Shown: piece by piece, positions 35,054 through 43,622 of the stretch
Layout: each line of letters opens with the position of its first letter
How positions within the stretch are numbered: the stretch's first letter is position 1
From: Candidatus Kuenenia stuttgartensis
Lineage (GTDB): Bacteria; Planctomycetota; Planctomycetia; Gemmatales; Gemmataceae
Direction: 5' to 3'
Assembly (NCBI GenBank): GCA_945875585.1
Contig: CAMCLK010000028.1
Coordinates: 1 to 63,669 of the forward strand
Length of the DNA: 63,669 bases
The notes under the pieces: model-generated
Seen by the model: the letters and a program-made list of their open reading frames with translations, nothing else
Told to the model about the DNA's origin: nothing
Databases searched by the model: none
Program-made: the position numbers and the translations under genes

Positions 35054-35994
35054 CCGCAGACTCCAACTATCTGGAAAGGTTGATGTTCGATCTTGCCCGG
35101 CGCATGCCTTCAGCAGGTTCTGCATTCAGAGAGCGGCACGGGTACTGGTTGCTGCGCCAGATGTTGCCTTCCGGGGCTTTTGCCGATCGTGAAGGTGAAG
35201 CGGATCTGTATTATACAGCATTCGGATTGCGCGGCTTGGCGGTGCTTGGTTACCTCGAAGGCAAAGTCGCTGATCGCGCTGCCGCGTGGTTGCGGTCGCA
35301 GCGGGAATCGCATGCCAGTGCGGTGGACCTTCACGCTTTTCTGCAAGCTCGCACGCTTGTGGTGACGGCAGGAACAGAGGATCCGCTGGCAGGAGTCACC
35401 CACGGTTGGGAAGACAGGGTGTGCACCTATCTGCGTTCGGTGCGGGCTCCCGATGGCGGCCATGGGAAAACCCCGAACCCCACCACGGGAAGCACTTACC
35501 ATACATTTTTGGCCTTGCTGTGCCACCAAATGATCGACCGCCCGGCGGAAGACCTGCCCGCGGTACTGGCATTTTTGGATTCTCGCCGCCGCGAGGATGG
35601 CGGGTATGTCGAAGTCAAAGCCATGCGCCGCAGTGGCGCCAATCCAACGGCAGCGGGAGTCGGGTTGGAACAGATGCTCCGCGGTGGTTTGGCGGGACAA
35701 GCAAAAGACCGCACGATTGAATTTCTGACGGGACTCTCGGGTTTTGATGGTGGCTACCGTGCCAATAGCCTGATTCCCGTTTCGGACCTGCTTTCCAGCT
35801 TTACCGTGGGCTGGACATTGTCGCGCATGGGGGCCGGAGCCAAACTCGACCGATCGGCCCTGAAAAGATTTCTTGAATCTGCGGAAGATCAAGCCGGTGG
35901 ATTTGGCGCTGCCGCGTGGGACGCGGGCCGTGATGTCGAATACACTTTCTATGGACTGGGTCTTTCAGCCCTGGCGCACTCCCCGGAAGCTTGA
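35050..35994 (+). CDS. prenyltransferase/squalene-oxidase repeat protein
   Basis: 314 aa. Repeats of the alpha-alpha toroid type are visible: APDGGHGKTPNPTTGSTYHTFLAL, REDGGYVEVKAMRRSGANPTA, GFDGGYRANSLIPVSDLLSSF, AGGFGAAAWDAGRDVEYTFYG. This is the fold of protein prenyltransferase beta subunits and terpene cyclases. I do not see the Asp-Cys-His zinc set of protein prenyltransferases, nor a DxDD cyclase motif, so catalysis is unproven. The ATG overlaps the thioesterase stop, and the ABC ATPase gene begins 3 bp downstream. Confidence 0.85.
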   Translation: MTADSNYLERLMFDLARRMPSAGSAFRERHGYWLLRQMLPSGAFADREGEADLYYTAFGLRGLAVLGYLEGKVADRAAAWLRSQRESHASAVDLHAFLQARTLVVTAGTEDPLAGVTHGWEDRVCTYLRSVRAPDGGHGKTPNPTTGSTYHTFLALLCHQMIDRPAEDLPAVLAFLDSRRREDGGYVEVKAMRRSGANPTAAGVGLEQMLRGGLAGQAKDRTIEFLTGLSGFDGGYRANSLIPVSDLLSSFTVGWTLSRMGAGAKLDRSALKRFLESAEDQAGGFGAAAWDAGRDVEYTFYGLGLSALAHSPEA

Positions 35995-35997
35995 TAC

Positions 35998-36681
35998 ATG
36001 ACGGCGTTGCGCGTTCAAAACGTAGTGAAGGCATTTCCAGCCCTGTCGGGCCCGGTACCTGTTTTAGCGGGTATCGACCTAACCATGGAACCCGGTGAAG
36101 CCATGGCTTTGACGGGCCCATCCGGCTCGGGCAAAAGCACGCTGCTGCATGTTCTTGGAGCTCTGGAAAAATCGGACAGTGGTTCCATTGATTTGGATGG
36201 AATCGACCCGTCGGCGCTGAACTCAGATGCGCTGGCAGATTATCGCAACAGCAAGATCGGTTTTGTGTTTCAAGACCATCACCTTTTGCCCCAGTGCACG
36301 GTATTGGAAAACGTTCTTTCTCCAGGCTGGGCCAAAAAACGGTCTCACACTGAGGCAATAGCACTCGAAGCACGGTCGCGGGATCTGCTGCATCGCGTAG
36401 GACTGGGGTCCCGGCTCGATCACCTGCCCGCGGCGCTTTCAGGTGGAGAACGCCAACGCGCAGCCGTGGCGCGTGCGCTCTTGTTGAAGCCACGCCTTGT
36501 GCTGGCAGACGAACCAACGGGTAACTTGGACCGTACTTCGGCCTTTGCCGTGGCTCGCTTGCTCCTCGACATGATTGCCGCTGAGAATGCCATGCTGATA
36601 GTGGTCACCCACAGCATGGAAATAGCCGGTTTGTTTCCCCGTCGTTACCGGATGGAGGATGGCAGGCTGGCGCCCGCCTAA
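35998..36681 (+). CDS. ABC transporter ATP-binding protein (LolD/MacB-type)
   Basis: 227 aa. Walker A TGPSGSGKSTLLH, Q-loop VFQDHHLLPQCTV, ABC signature ALSGGERQRAAVARALL, Walker B LVLADEPTGNLD and switch His in VVTHSMEIAG are all present. The TGNLD sequence and length are typical of the LolD/FtsE/MacB group that powers lipoprotein release or mechanotransmission. The partner permease starts 3 bp after its stop. Confidence 0.95.
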   Translation: MTALRVQNVVKAFPALSGPVPVLAGIDLTMEPGEAMALTGPSGSGKSTLLHVLGALEKSDSGSIDLDGIDPSALNSDALADYRNSKIGFVFQDHHLLPQCTVLENVLSPGWAKKRSHTEAIALEARSRDLLHRVGLGSRLDHLPAALSGGERQRAAVARALLLKPRLVLADEPTGNLDRTSAFAVARLLLDMIAAENAMLIVVTHSMEIAGLFPRRYRMEDGRLAPA

Positions 36682-36684
36682 GCC

Positions 36685-39600
36685 ATGACATCCCTTGCCC
36701 TTATACGAGCCGGATTGACGCGTCACGGCGTGGCGCATGCCGCCGCCGCCATTGGCGTGGCTGTTGGCGCCATGGTACTTGCTGGCGCCTTGCTGCTGGG
36801 TTCCTCGCTGCGTCAGAGTCTACAAGCATCGGCACTTGGCCGTTTGGGCTGGGTTGATCGCGTGCTTGTGGCAGAACGGCCATTTCGCGCGGCATTGGCC
36901 GATGGTTTGCCCGGTAGAGTGGCCCCCGTGCTTGTAGCTCGGGCTTCGGTACGCGTAACCGGTGGTTCGGTGCTGGGCAAAATCACCCTGATGGGTGTGG
37001 ATGATCGCTATTTCGGAGCGGACGGTCCTCCCACCGGTTGGCCAGGCGACGGCTTTTGGATCAATGAAGACCTTCAGAATGCCATAGGAAATAATGCTGC
37101 GCGATTGTCGATAACCGTTGGCCCTGCCGGGAGCGGCCCGCCGCGTGAATCGTTGCTGGGGCAGGCGGAAGACGCAACCGCGCCGTGGGAAGCCCCGGTT
37201 GCCGGTTGCCTAAATGGGTTGATGTCGCATTTCAGTATTTCAGAGGGCGTGGGCCCCTCCAGACTGGTTGTCGTGCCGCTGGCGAAGCTTCAGGAACGCC
37301 TCTCGCAGCCCGGTCGGGCCAATGCCTTGCTAGCCGATGGCGCAGCAGGGCTCGATTCAGCACTTTCCGGAGCAATTCAGGCTGAAGATCACGGCCTGGT
37401 CTTGCGCACGCCTTCGTCGCGCGCGGCCGATCTGTTTTCCCGTTCCACGCGAATGTCAGGCACCGCGAGGTCCGACCTTTTCCGACGACTTGCCAGATCT
37501 GAAGCCATGGCTGCTTTTGGGCGAGAAGGAGCGGTCACGGCGGGGCGGTTGGAGCATTACTACTCCCGCGACCGACGGTATATCCTTGTTGAAAGCTCGG
37601 GCCTTTACTTGAGCTCGGCGCGTGTGGCCTCGGTCGAACGCGCTGCTTCCAAGGCGGGCGTTCCAAGTGCCCCGGTGTTGGTTCACCTGGCCAATGCCAT
37701 TGCTGAAACTGGTGGCAATGGGCGACAAATTCCTTATTCTGTAGTTGCAGCCACGCGCCCGGTCTTGGGGTTGACACCACCAATAACCAATCTTGGCGAC
37801 GATGGTATCGCCATTGTGGATTGGAAAGATTCGCCTCTAAACGATCTGAAAAGCAATAGTGTCTTGGAAGTGCGCTACTACCCGGTAGAATCGGGCGGAT
37901 CGCCACGAGAGGCTGCTCCAGCACGTTTCACAGTGAAGGCACATATCAAACAGGAAGGTATGGCGATTGATCCCGCTATGGCCCCGGAATTTCCGGGGAT
38001 AACAGACCGGGCCGAAATGGGGCAATGGTCGGCTCCGTTTCCCATCGATCTGAAACGCGTTGCTTCCCACGATGAAACGTATTGGCGTGATTATCGTGCC
38101 GCACCTAAGGCCTATATCAGTTGGGAAGCTGGCCAGAGGCTTTGGGCAGGGCGGTTTGGCGATGCCACATCCGTGCGGATTGGCATTCCAGAACACGAAT
38201 CGGCCGAATCCACGCTGGAAAGGTTGCGAACCGCATTGAAGCAAGAACTGGTTGCCTCCGAGAGTGGCCTGGTTTTCCGGGATACACGGGCCATCGCCTT
38301 GGCTGCTGTCGCCAATGGTTCCGATTTTGGGATGCTTTATCTGGGTTTTTCGTCATTCATCATTATGGCCGCGTTGGCATTGACGGCCTTGCTTTTCCGG
38401 TTGGGGTTGGAAAGACGCGCCACGGAGATCGGACTTCTGAAAGCGATAGGCTACACAGACAGTCATGTCCGCAATCTCTACCTGGCGGAAGGCGCCGTTG
38501 TGGCTTTGGTGGGATCTTTTATAGGTGCCTTGGCTTCAGCCATATACACACCCGCGCTGTTGGCATATTTGTCGGCAACATGGCCCGATCCATCGCTTGG
38601 CGCCTTGTTGCGTTTTTCATTGGATCCACTGGCGATGGCATTGGGTGGATTATCGGCATTCGTTGCCGGTGTTGTTGCCATTATTGTTTCGATGCGCGAT
38701 CTGGTGAAAATGCAGCCACTGGCCCTGCTCCGAGGTGTGACTCGGCTTGGTGAATCCGTGGGCCCTGCGCGTTCCCGATTTGGTTGGTTGGCTGCCATTC
38801 TCACGGCTTTGGCTGGTGCGATTTTGGCAGCAGGCTCACCGTTTCTTCCGCCCGGTGAACCTCGCTCTGGCGGGTTCTTCACGGCTGGCCTTCTGTTTCT
38901 TGCAGCAGGCCTCATGGCGCTGAATGCTTTGCTGAAGCAAGTGCTGCAATGGCCGCTGCTTGCTTCCAGTTCATGGCCGCTTTTTCGCCTAGCCGCCCGC
39001 AACGCTGCACGCAGGCCCGCCCGTAGCTTGGTTACGGCCGGGTTGCTGGCTTCTGCCAGTTTTTTGCTTGTTGCAGTGGAAGCGTTTCGCCGCGAAGCGC
39101 ACCCGCCTACAGACGCCGATGCCTTAGCCGTATGGGCTGAAATGGAAGTGCCCGTTCTGGTGGATCCGCGAACAACAGAAGGGCGCACGGCGCTGCTGGA
39201 CGCTATTGAACGGACGTGGCGGGACGATCCCGCTGAGGCATCTCGCCGGCGGAGTTCAGCCAGTGCACTGCTAGACCGTATTTCTTTGATTCCACTCAGA
39301 CTGGCCGGTGAAGGCGAGGCAGGCTGTCTGAACCTGACGCGCCCCGATCAGCCCCGAGTTGTTGCTGCTCCTGCCGGGTCTCTTACGGTTGCTGACCTGC
39401 CAGTTGCGGCCCGCATGGGGGGCGATACCAAACCGTTACCCGCACTGCTCGATGAAGTTGCGCCCGGGGCCGAGGCGATGGTGGCCGGTGAGGCCAGTGC
39501 CCTGACTTGGATTCTGAAAAAAGCCCCCGGCGATTCGCTCTGCATCAATTCGTCGGAAGACGCAGTTCGTGTGGCAGCGGCATTGCACGACGGTCCGTTC

Positions 39601-40176
39601 CCATCGGAACTGTTGATGGGGGAGTCTGCGTTTTTAAGAATGTTTCCGCAAACAGAAGGTTGGCGAGTGGTTCTGGTGCGTGCCGCGCCGACCGATATTC
39701 CCGAAGTATTGGCCCTGCTACGAACGGCGTGGGCCGATAAAGGCGCCGAAGTGGTGCCGCTTGTTGATCGGGTGAACAAGTATCTGGCTGTGGAAAATAG
39801 TTACCTTGGAACTTTTCAGGCGCTTGGTGGACTAGGACTGATATTGGGAACTGCGGGTCTGGCGATTGTACTACTGCGTGCAGTCTGGGAACGCCGTGGT
39901 GAATTGGCCCTGTTGGCTGCCTTGGGGTACAGGCCGGGTCGTATCACCCTGCTGGTGCTTTTGGAGTCTGCCGCATTGTTGCTTGCGGGGCTGGGTACAG
40001 GCACAATTGCCGCCTTGCTGGCGGTAATTCCTCATGGGGGGGTGAGTCGGTCCTCATTGCCGGGACTGGCACTCACTCTGTTGGCTTGTCTGGTAACGGG
40101 CCTGCTGGCAGGGGTGTTGTCGGCAGCAATGGCCCAGCGCGCCCGGGTAATTGAAGCACTTAGGCAAGATGCCTGA
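36685..40176 (+). CDS. FtsX-like ABC transporter permease, large two-module form
   Basis: 1163 aa. An N-terminal membrane helix (AAAIGVAVGAMVLAGALLLG) is followed by a ~500-residue extracytoplasmic part. Three helices of an FtsX domain follow at about residues 550-670 (FIIMAALALTALLFRLGLERRATEIGLLKAIGY). A second extracytoplasmic region and a terminal helix set with RGELALLAALGYRPGRI complete the protein. The repeated (T/E)(I/L)xLLxAxGY motif marks the coupling helices that contact the ATPase. One polypeptide thus seems to combine the two halves usually made by LolC/LolE pairs. The substrate is unknown; lipoprotein or lipid export is inferred from family. Confidence 0.9.
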   Translation: MTSLALIRAGLTRHGVAHAAAAIGVAVGAMVLAGALLLGSSLRQSLQASALGRLGWVDRVLVAERPFRAALADGLPGRVAPVLVARASVRVTGGSVLGKITLMGVDDRYFGADGPPTGWPGDGFWINEDLQNAIGNNAARLSITVGPAGSGPPRESLLGQAEDATAPWEAPVAGCLNGLMSHFSISEGVGPSRLVVVPLAKLQERLSQPGRANALLADGAAGLDSALSGAIQAEDHGLVLRTPSSRAADLFSRSTRMSGTARSDLFRRLARSEAMAAFGREGAVTAGRLEHYYSRDRRYILVESSGLYLSSARVASVERAASKAGVPSAPVLVHLANAIAETGGNGRQIPYSVVAATRPVLGLTPPITNLGDDGIAIVDWKDSPLNDLKSNSVLEVRYYPVESGGSPREAAPARFTVKAHIKQEGMAIDPAMAPEFPGITDRAEMGQWSAPFPIDLKRVASHDETYWRDYRAAPKAYISWEAGQRLWAGRFGDATSVRIGIPEHESAESTLERLRTALKQELVASESGLVFRDTRAIALAAVANGSDFGMLYLGFSSFIIMAALALTALLFRLGLERRATEIGLLKAIGYTDSHVRNLYLAEGAVVALVGSFIGALASAIYTPALLAYLSATWPDPSLGALLRFSLDPLAMALGGLSAFVAGVVAIIVSMRDLVKMQPLALLRGVTRLGESVGPARSRFGWLAAILTALAGAILAAGSPFLPPGEPRSGGFFTAGLLFLAAGLMALNALLKQVLQWPLLASSSWPLFRLAARNAARRPARSLVTAGLLASASFLLVAVEAFRREAHPPTDADALAVWAEMEVPVLVDPRTTEGRTALLDAIERTWRDDPAEASRRRSSASALLDRISLIPLRLAGEGEAGCLNLTRPDQPRVVAAPAGSLTVADLPVAARMGGDTKPLPALLDEVAPGAEAMVAGEASALTWILKKAPGDSLCINSSEDAVRVAAALHDGPFPSELLMGESAFLRMFPQTEGWRVVLVRAAPTDIPEVLALLRTAWADKGAEVVPLVDRVNKYLAVENSYLGTFQALGGLGLILGTAGLAIVLLRAVWERRGELALLAALGYRPGRITLLVLLESAALLLAGLGTGTIAALLAVIPHGGVSRSSLPGLALTLLACLVTGLLAGVLSAAMAQRARVIEALRQDA

Positions 40177-40194
40177 GCGAGGGAGAGAATTGCA

Positions 40195-41436
40195 ATGACA
40201 GAATTGAAAACAACACAGCCGGCATCGTCCGGTCGGTGGACATGGCTGTTGTTCGTGGCCTTGGCAGGGCTTTCTTGGGGCACCTATGTGCCTGTGGTTT
40301 TTTATGGTGGCCGCGAACTGACCTCTGACCCATCCAAAATCGGTGGTCGGTTAACTTCGATCCTGTGTGTCGGCGTGGCCTATTTTGTTCTGGCAGTGCT
40401 GATTCCGCTGGTTCTCTTTTTGTCGAAGAAACATGCTTGGCCTGCTTTTAAAGCAACCGGTCTGCTTTTTTCCGGCCTTGCCGGTGTGATGGGCGCTGTT
40501 GGTGCCATTGCAGTGATCTTTGCCTCAAAAGCGGCTGTCGACGCGGCCCGGGCTGCCGGGCAGCCCGACGGCGCGTACCGCGCTTATATTGCGCCGCTGA
40601 TTTTTGGATTGGCTCCTGTCATCAACACCTTGGTCAGCTTGGTGTGGCATCCCAAACCGGGCAAGCCATGGCATTTTGGAATTGAACATTTGCCTGGCTG
40701 GAAGCTGATTCTGGGGATCGTGCTTGTCGGATTGGGCGCTTTTCTGGTTCTGTATTCCAAGGAGCGCTCCGAGGTTCCCGCTGCTGTTGCCAAGCCTGTT
40801 GCCGTGTCAGTGGCTTCACCCGAATCTCCCGCAGTAACAGAGGAGTATTCGGGCCGGTTCGATTGGCTTGCCTATGTACTGGTCGCCGGGCTTGCATGGG
40901 GTACCTATGTGCCAATCGTGTTTTATGGTGGTCAGGAATTGACCGGTAAACCGGGCGAATTGGGCGGCAGGCTGATGTCGATCCTGTGCGTGGGAATGGC
41001 CTACTTTTTGCTGGCTGTTCTTGTGCCTTCGGGTCTTATGTCGAGCGGTATTACCCCTTGGCCTGCCTCCATCACGGCTAGTGGCCTGCTGTTTTCCGGA
41101 ATGGCAGGTGTGGCTGGCGCGGTGGGTGCCATTTGCGTGATTTTTGCTTCAAAGTCCGCGGTTGATTCAGCCAAGGCGGCAGGTTTGCCTCCAGCATCGT
41201 TCCGCGTTTATATCGCACCCCTCATTTTCGGTGTGGCCCCGGTCATCAACACCATGGTCAGCTTGTTGTGGCATCCCAAAAAGGGAGGAGACTTTTTGCA
41301 TTTTGGTCTTGAGCATCTGCCTGATCCGCTTCTGTGGGTTGGTATTGGAGCAGTAGCCTCAGGTGCATTTCTTGTTTTGTTTGCCAAAGAGCAAAGTGAA
41401 GCAGCTCCCGCGGTGAAGCCAGGAGCAGGAAAATGA
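40195..41436 (+). CDS. membrane protein made of two tandem homologous halves
   Basis: 413 aa. Residues ~16-188 and ~222-401 are copies of each other: LSWGTYVPVVFYGGRELT versus LAWGTYVPIVFYGGQELT, GGRLTSILCVGVAYFVLAVL versus GGRLMSILCVGMAYFLLAVL, and IAPLIFGLAPVINTLVSLVWHP versus IAPLIFGVAPVINTMVSLLWHP. Each half has about five hydrophobic helices. It resembles the small DMT-like membrane proteins with a WGSYGP motif that I recall from planctomycetes and verrucomicrobia, here duplicated and fused. The role is unknown; transport is plausible. Its stop overlaps the next ATG. Confidence 0.82.
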   Translation: MTELKTTQPASSGRWTWLLFVALAGLSWGTYVPVVFYGGRELTSDPSKIGGRLTSILCVGVAYFVLAVLIPLVLFLSKKHAWPAFKATGLLFSGLAGVMGAVGAIAVIFASKAAVDAARAAGQPDGAYRAYIAPLIFGLAPVINTLVSLVWHPKPGKPWHFGIEHLPGWKLILGIVLVGLGAFLVLYSKERSEVPAAVAKPVAVSVASPESPAVTEEYSGRFDWLAYVLVAGLAWGTYVPIVFYGGQELTGKPGELGGRLMSILCVGMAYFLLAVLVPSGLMSSGITPWPASITASGLLFSGMAGVAGAVGAICVIFASKSAVDSAKAAGLPPASFRVYIAPLIFGVAPVINTMVSLLWHPKKGGDFLHFGLEHLPDPLLWVGIGAVASGAFLVLFAKEQSEAAPAVKPGAGK

Positions 41437-41798
41437 CGGATGAGGTTGCCGCGGCACGCGCCATTCTGGACCGTGCCGCGCCCCAACTGGCCCACCTGTG
41501 GATGATTCGCACCTTCCTCAAGCATGCTGAGGAGGTGCAGGACCACGACGATATTCTGGAAGTACCGCGCACGCTGTTCGATGCCATCCGTGCCATGGAA
41601 CCTGCGATGGAAGCGGGGGACTATGTTCGGGCCCTGCATAAATTGCAAGGTAAATTCCCAAAAGTCGAAACGGTGCGTGATCTTTACCTCGCCCGATACC
41701 GTGAGATTTCAGACCATACCAACCACCAGATGGCATCCCAGTCGCTCGACGCGGCTGTAAAAGCGCTGAGTGGGATTCTATTTGGCGACAAGGCCTGA
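41433..41798 (+). CDS. small helical hypothetical protein (121 aa)
   Basis: Predicted all-helical: DEVAAARAILDRAAPQLAHLWMI, FLKHAEEVQDHDDILEVPRTLFDAIRAMEPAM, ALHKLQGKFPKVETVRDLYLARYREI. There is no signal peptide or known motif. ATGA overlap with the preceding membrane-protein gene indicates coupled translation and suggests that the two act together. It is the last gene of the plus-strand run and converges with the lipoate ligase-like gene, 5 bp away. Confidence 0.72.
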   Translation: MTDEVAAARAILDRAAPQLAHLWMIRTFLKHAEEVQDHDDILEVPRTLFDAIRAMEPAMEAGDYVRALHKLQGKFPKVETVRDLYLARYREISDHTNHQMASQSLDAAVKALSGILFGDKA

Positions 41799-41803
41799 TA
41801 CTG

Positions 41804-42514
41804 CTACCTTCGGAAAACCCATCCGGGTTGCAGAAAGCGGTCCCTTAGGCAACGGGCTAAGATTTCATTGGAAGGGGCATTGCCCGGGTTAAGGGCTCCC
41901 CAAGCCCGGGCGATTTTATCTTTAATATCATCTCCAGAATTATCTAGATTGCGAATGAACGCGCCATGGTCACGTCCGGCGCGGTATTCGGGCTGCCGGG
42001 GCGGGAGTTTCAGGTAGCGGCTTGTCTGTGTCAGATCAAAATCCAGCAGAATGGTACCGTGATGCAGCAGGAAGCGCCGTTTGCGTTGCTGTGCATTGCC
42101 GGAAAATTTGAGCCCGGCTATGGCCAGATCGCATGCCCCTTCAACGGTTGCTCCAACAGCGAGGGCTGCCGCCATGCGCCGCATGATGAACTCGTAGGAG
42201 GTGCTGATACCGGCCAGCGCTGAGTTGGATTCCATATCCAAGACCAGGCTGTAAAGTAGGCACCCGCGGCCCAATAAAACCGTTCCACCGCCGCTGGAAC
42301 GGCGCGCAATCGGCACTCCATCGCGGTTACAGGACTCGATATTCACATCGTCCGCAACAATACCGCCCGATCCCAAGACAACGGCATATGCGGGTACTTC
42401 CCAAAAGCGCAGAATCTCGCCCAATTCGGGAAGTTCTTCCCGTTCCATCAACAAGGCCTCGTCTGTGGCGAGGTTGTCGATCAGGTCGGGTAGGGTAAGG
42501 TCTAGGCGTTGCAT
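41804..42514 (-). CDS. lipoate-protein ligase A-like protein (BPL/LPL domain)
   Basis: 236 aa. The lipoyl-adenylate binding motif RRSSGGGTVLLGRGCLLYSLVL and the lysine-bearing DLAIAGLKFSGNAQQRKRRFLLHHGTILLDFDL match LplA-type enzymes, which attach lipoate or octanoate to 2-oxoacid dehydrogenases and GcvH. The C-terminal accessory domain of E. coli LplA is absent, as in many short forms. It is transcribed from the edge of the accessory island: its promoter must lie in or next to the repeat copy at 42645-42850. Confidence 0.9.
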   Translation of the reverse strand: MQRLDLTLPDLIDNLATDEALLMEREELPELGEILRFWEVPAYAVVLGSGGIVADDVNIESCNRDGVPIARRSSGGGTVLLGRGCLLYSLVLDMESNSALAGISTSYEFIMRRMAAALAVGATVEGACDLAIAGLKFSGNAQQRKRRFLLHHGTILLDFDLTQTSRYLKLPPRQPEYRAGRDHGAFIRNLDNSGDDIKDKIARAWGALNPGNAPSNEILARCLRDRFLQPGWVFRR

Positions 42515-42644
42515 GGGGCAACCTTATCGCCCTGCCGGGATAAGTCAAAACCCAGGTAGCAATTTTATGAGCCTCAGCGTGAGCAGCGGCATAAAATAAG
42601 CTCCTGCGCCCCTGTATTGGATGTCATGACAACGCCGAACTTGT

Positions 42645-42850
42645 TTTTATACGGATAAGCCTAAACCGTTTTGACTACATTAGTTCAGCGTCTCGCTCGA
42701 GCTGGCCTTGTTCAGATGACCAATATTATTAGGCACTTGTGTGCCCGTCAATAATTTGATGTGATAATGTACTATTTTAGCCTAATATCCCTGAAAACTC
42801 TTGGCTAACCCGTCTGCTGGGCTGCGATTGCCCTTACCTTTGCAATTCAA
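42645..42850 (-). repeat. repeat copy 1: integrase 3'-end remnant plus flank
   Basis: Diverged duplicate (about 75% by eye) of 43623-43832, offset 978-980 bp. On the minus strand it begins with codons for GKGNRSPADGLAKSFQ followed by GY-stop, clearly related to the integrase end [16 protein letters not shown]. It continues through TTGACGGGC..CACAAGTGCCT to the block GGTTTAGGCTTATCCGTAT. The adjoining 42515-42644 holds the upstream region of the lipoate ligase-like gene, and 42851-42921 holds an imperfect inverted repeat (42854-42889). No gene is seen in 42515-42921. Confidence 0.85.
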
Positions 42851-42921
42851 ACTGGCCGTCAGGATAGCGAACCATAGAGATGACCGGCCCTCGACAAAAC
42901 GATTGTCCACACCGCCGGATT

Positions 42922-43590
42922 TTATCGCGAGTCCGCTGCATCAGGTGGTTCGACGACGTAGCTTTCGCGTTCACGAGAACGGGATACATTATGCAGTAAA
43001 TGTGCCGCACCGTACAGCAGGAGCCCTCCAAGAAACAGAAACCAGCTTAGCGAATGTATATCAAGTGAGTCTTTCAGGTACGGAAAACTCGGCAAAACAA
43101 AACTAATGGCTACTGCGCTCAATCCGACTTTACTGAGCGGCGTTGGCGCGGAACCTCTGAAAGGCATTGCAAGATCAGATTCATTGCGGATTCCAACGAA
43201 TCTCAAGATGGTCCACAAAGTCGCGAGCGCGACGAGGCCACCGATCAAAGCGAAAGGCCATATGAAAATAAAATAAAACAGTGAACACGGAAGTATCAAC
43301 ACAAATAGCATAGCGCCTGGCGAGATGGCTGCCAAAATCGCTATACCACACCCGAAAGTAATCAGGCCAAGTAGTCGTCCATTTCGATCCCCTTTTCGTC
43401 CACGCGTTAACGAGATGAGACCACCAACGAGCGAGGAAAAAACAAAACCATAACCGATTAAATTCGCGTCCACTTCGGGTGGTTGATTTTGTTCTATCCC
43501 CATAACATATTTAATAGCAATCCAAGCGCCTGTATACCCACCAACGGCGGTCACGAACATTCCTAACGCTACCCAAGCATATTTCGGCAT
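42922..43590 (-). CDS. orphan multi-pass membrane protein (cassette-like cargo)
   Basis: 222 aa with about six hydrophobic segments: WVALGMFVTAVGGYTGAWIAI at the N-terminus, YGFVFSSLVGGLISL, LLGLITFGCGIAILAAISPG, FVLILPCSLFYFIFIWPFAL, GLSAVAISFVLPSF and SWFLFLGGLLLYGAAHLL. It ends with a charged tail (SRERESYVVEPPDAADSR). I recognise no family. The gene is visibly richer in A/T than its neighbours, stands alone, and is bracketed by the two repeat copies in the same orientation as the integrase relic. This suggests it entered as a mobile cassette. Probably intact: full-length frame and ATG start. Confidence 0.75.
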   Translation of the reverse strand: MPKYAWVALGMFVTAVGGYTGAWIAIKYVMGIEQNQPPEVDANLIGYGFVFSSLVGGLISLTRGRKGDRNGRLLGLITFGCGIAILAAISPGAMLFVLILPCSLFYFIFIWPFALIGGLVALATLWTILRFVGIRNESDLAMPFRGSAPTPLSKVGLSAVAISFVLPSFPYLKDSLDIHSLSWFLFLGGLLLYGAAHLLHNVSRSRERESYVVEPPDAADSR

Positions 43591-43622
43591 GAATTCACCT
43601 AATTTACTGTAGCCAAACTAGA

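Noticed and set aside
42854..42889. Inverted repeat GGCCGTCA ... TGACCGGCC with one unpaired base, resembling an attC hairpin downstream of the cargo gene
   Set aside because: The flanking RYYYAAC/GTTRRRY core boxes are missing at the expected places. It could equally be a terminator for the cargo gene, so I do not call it attC.
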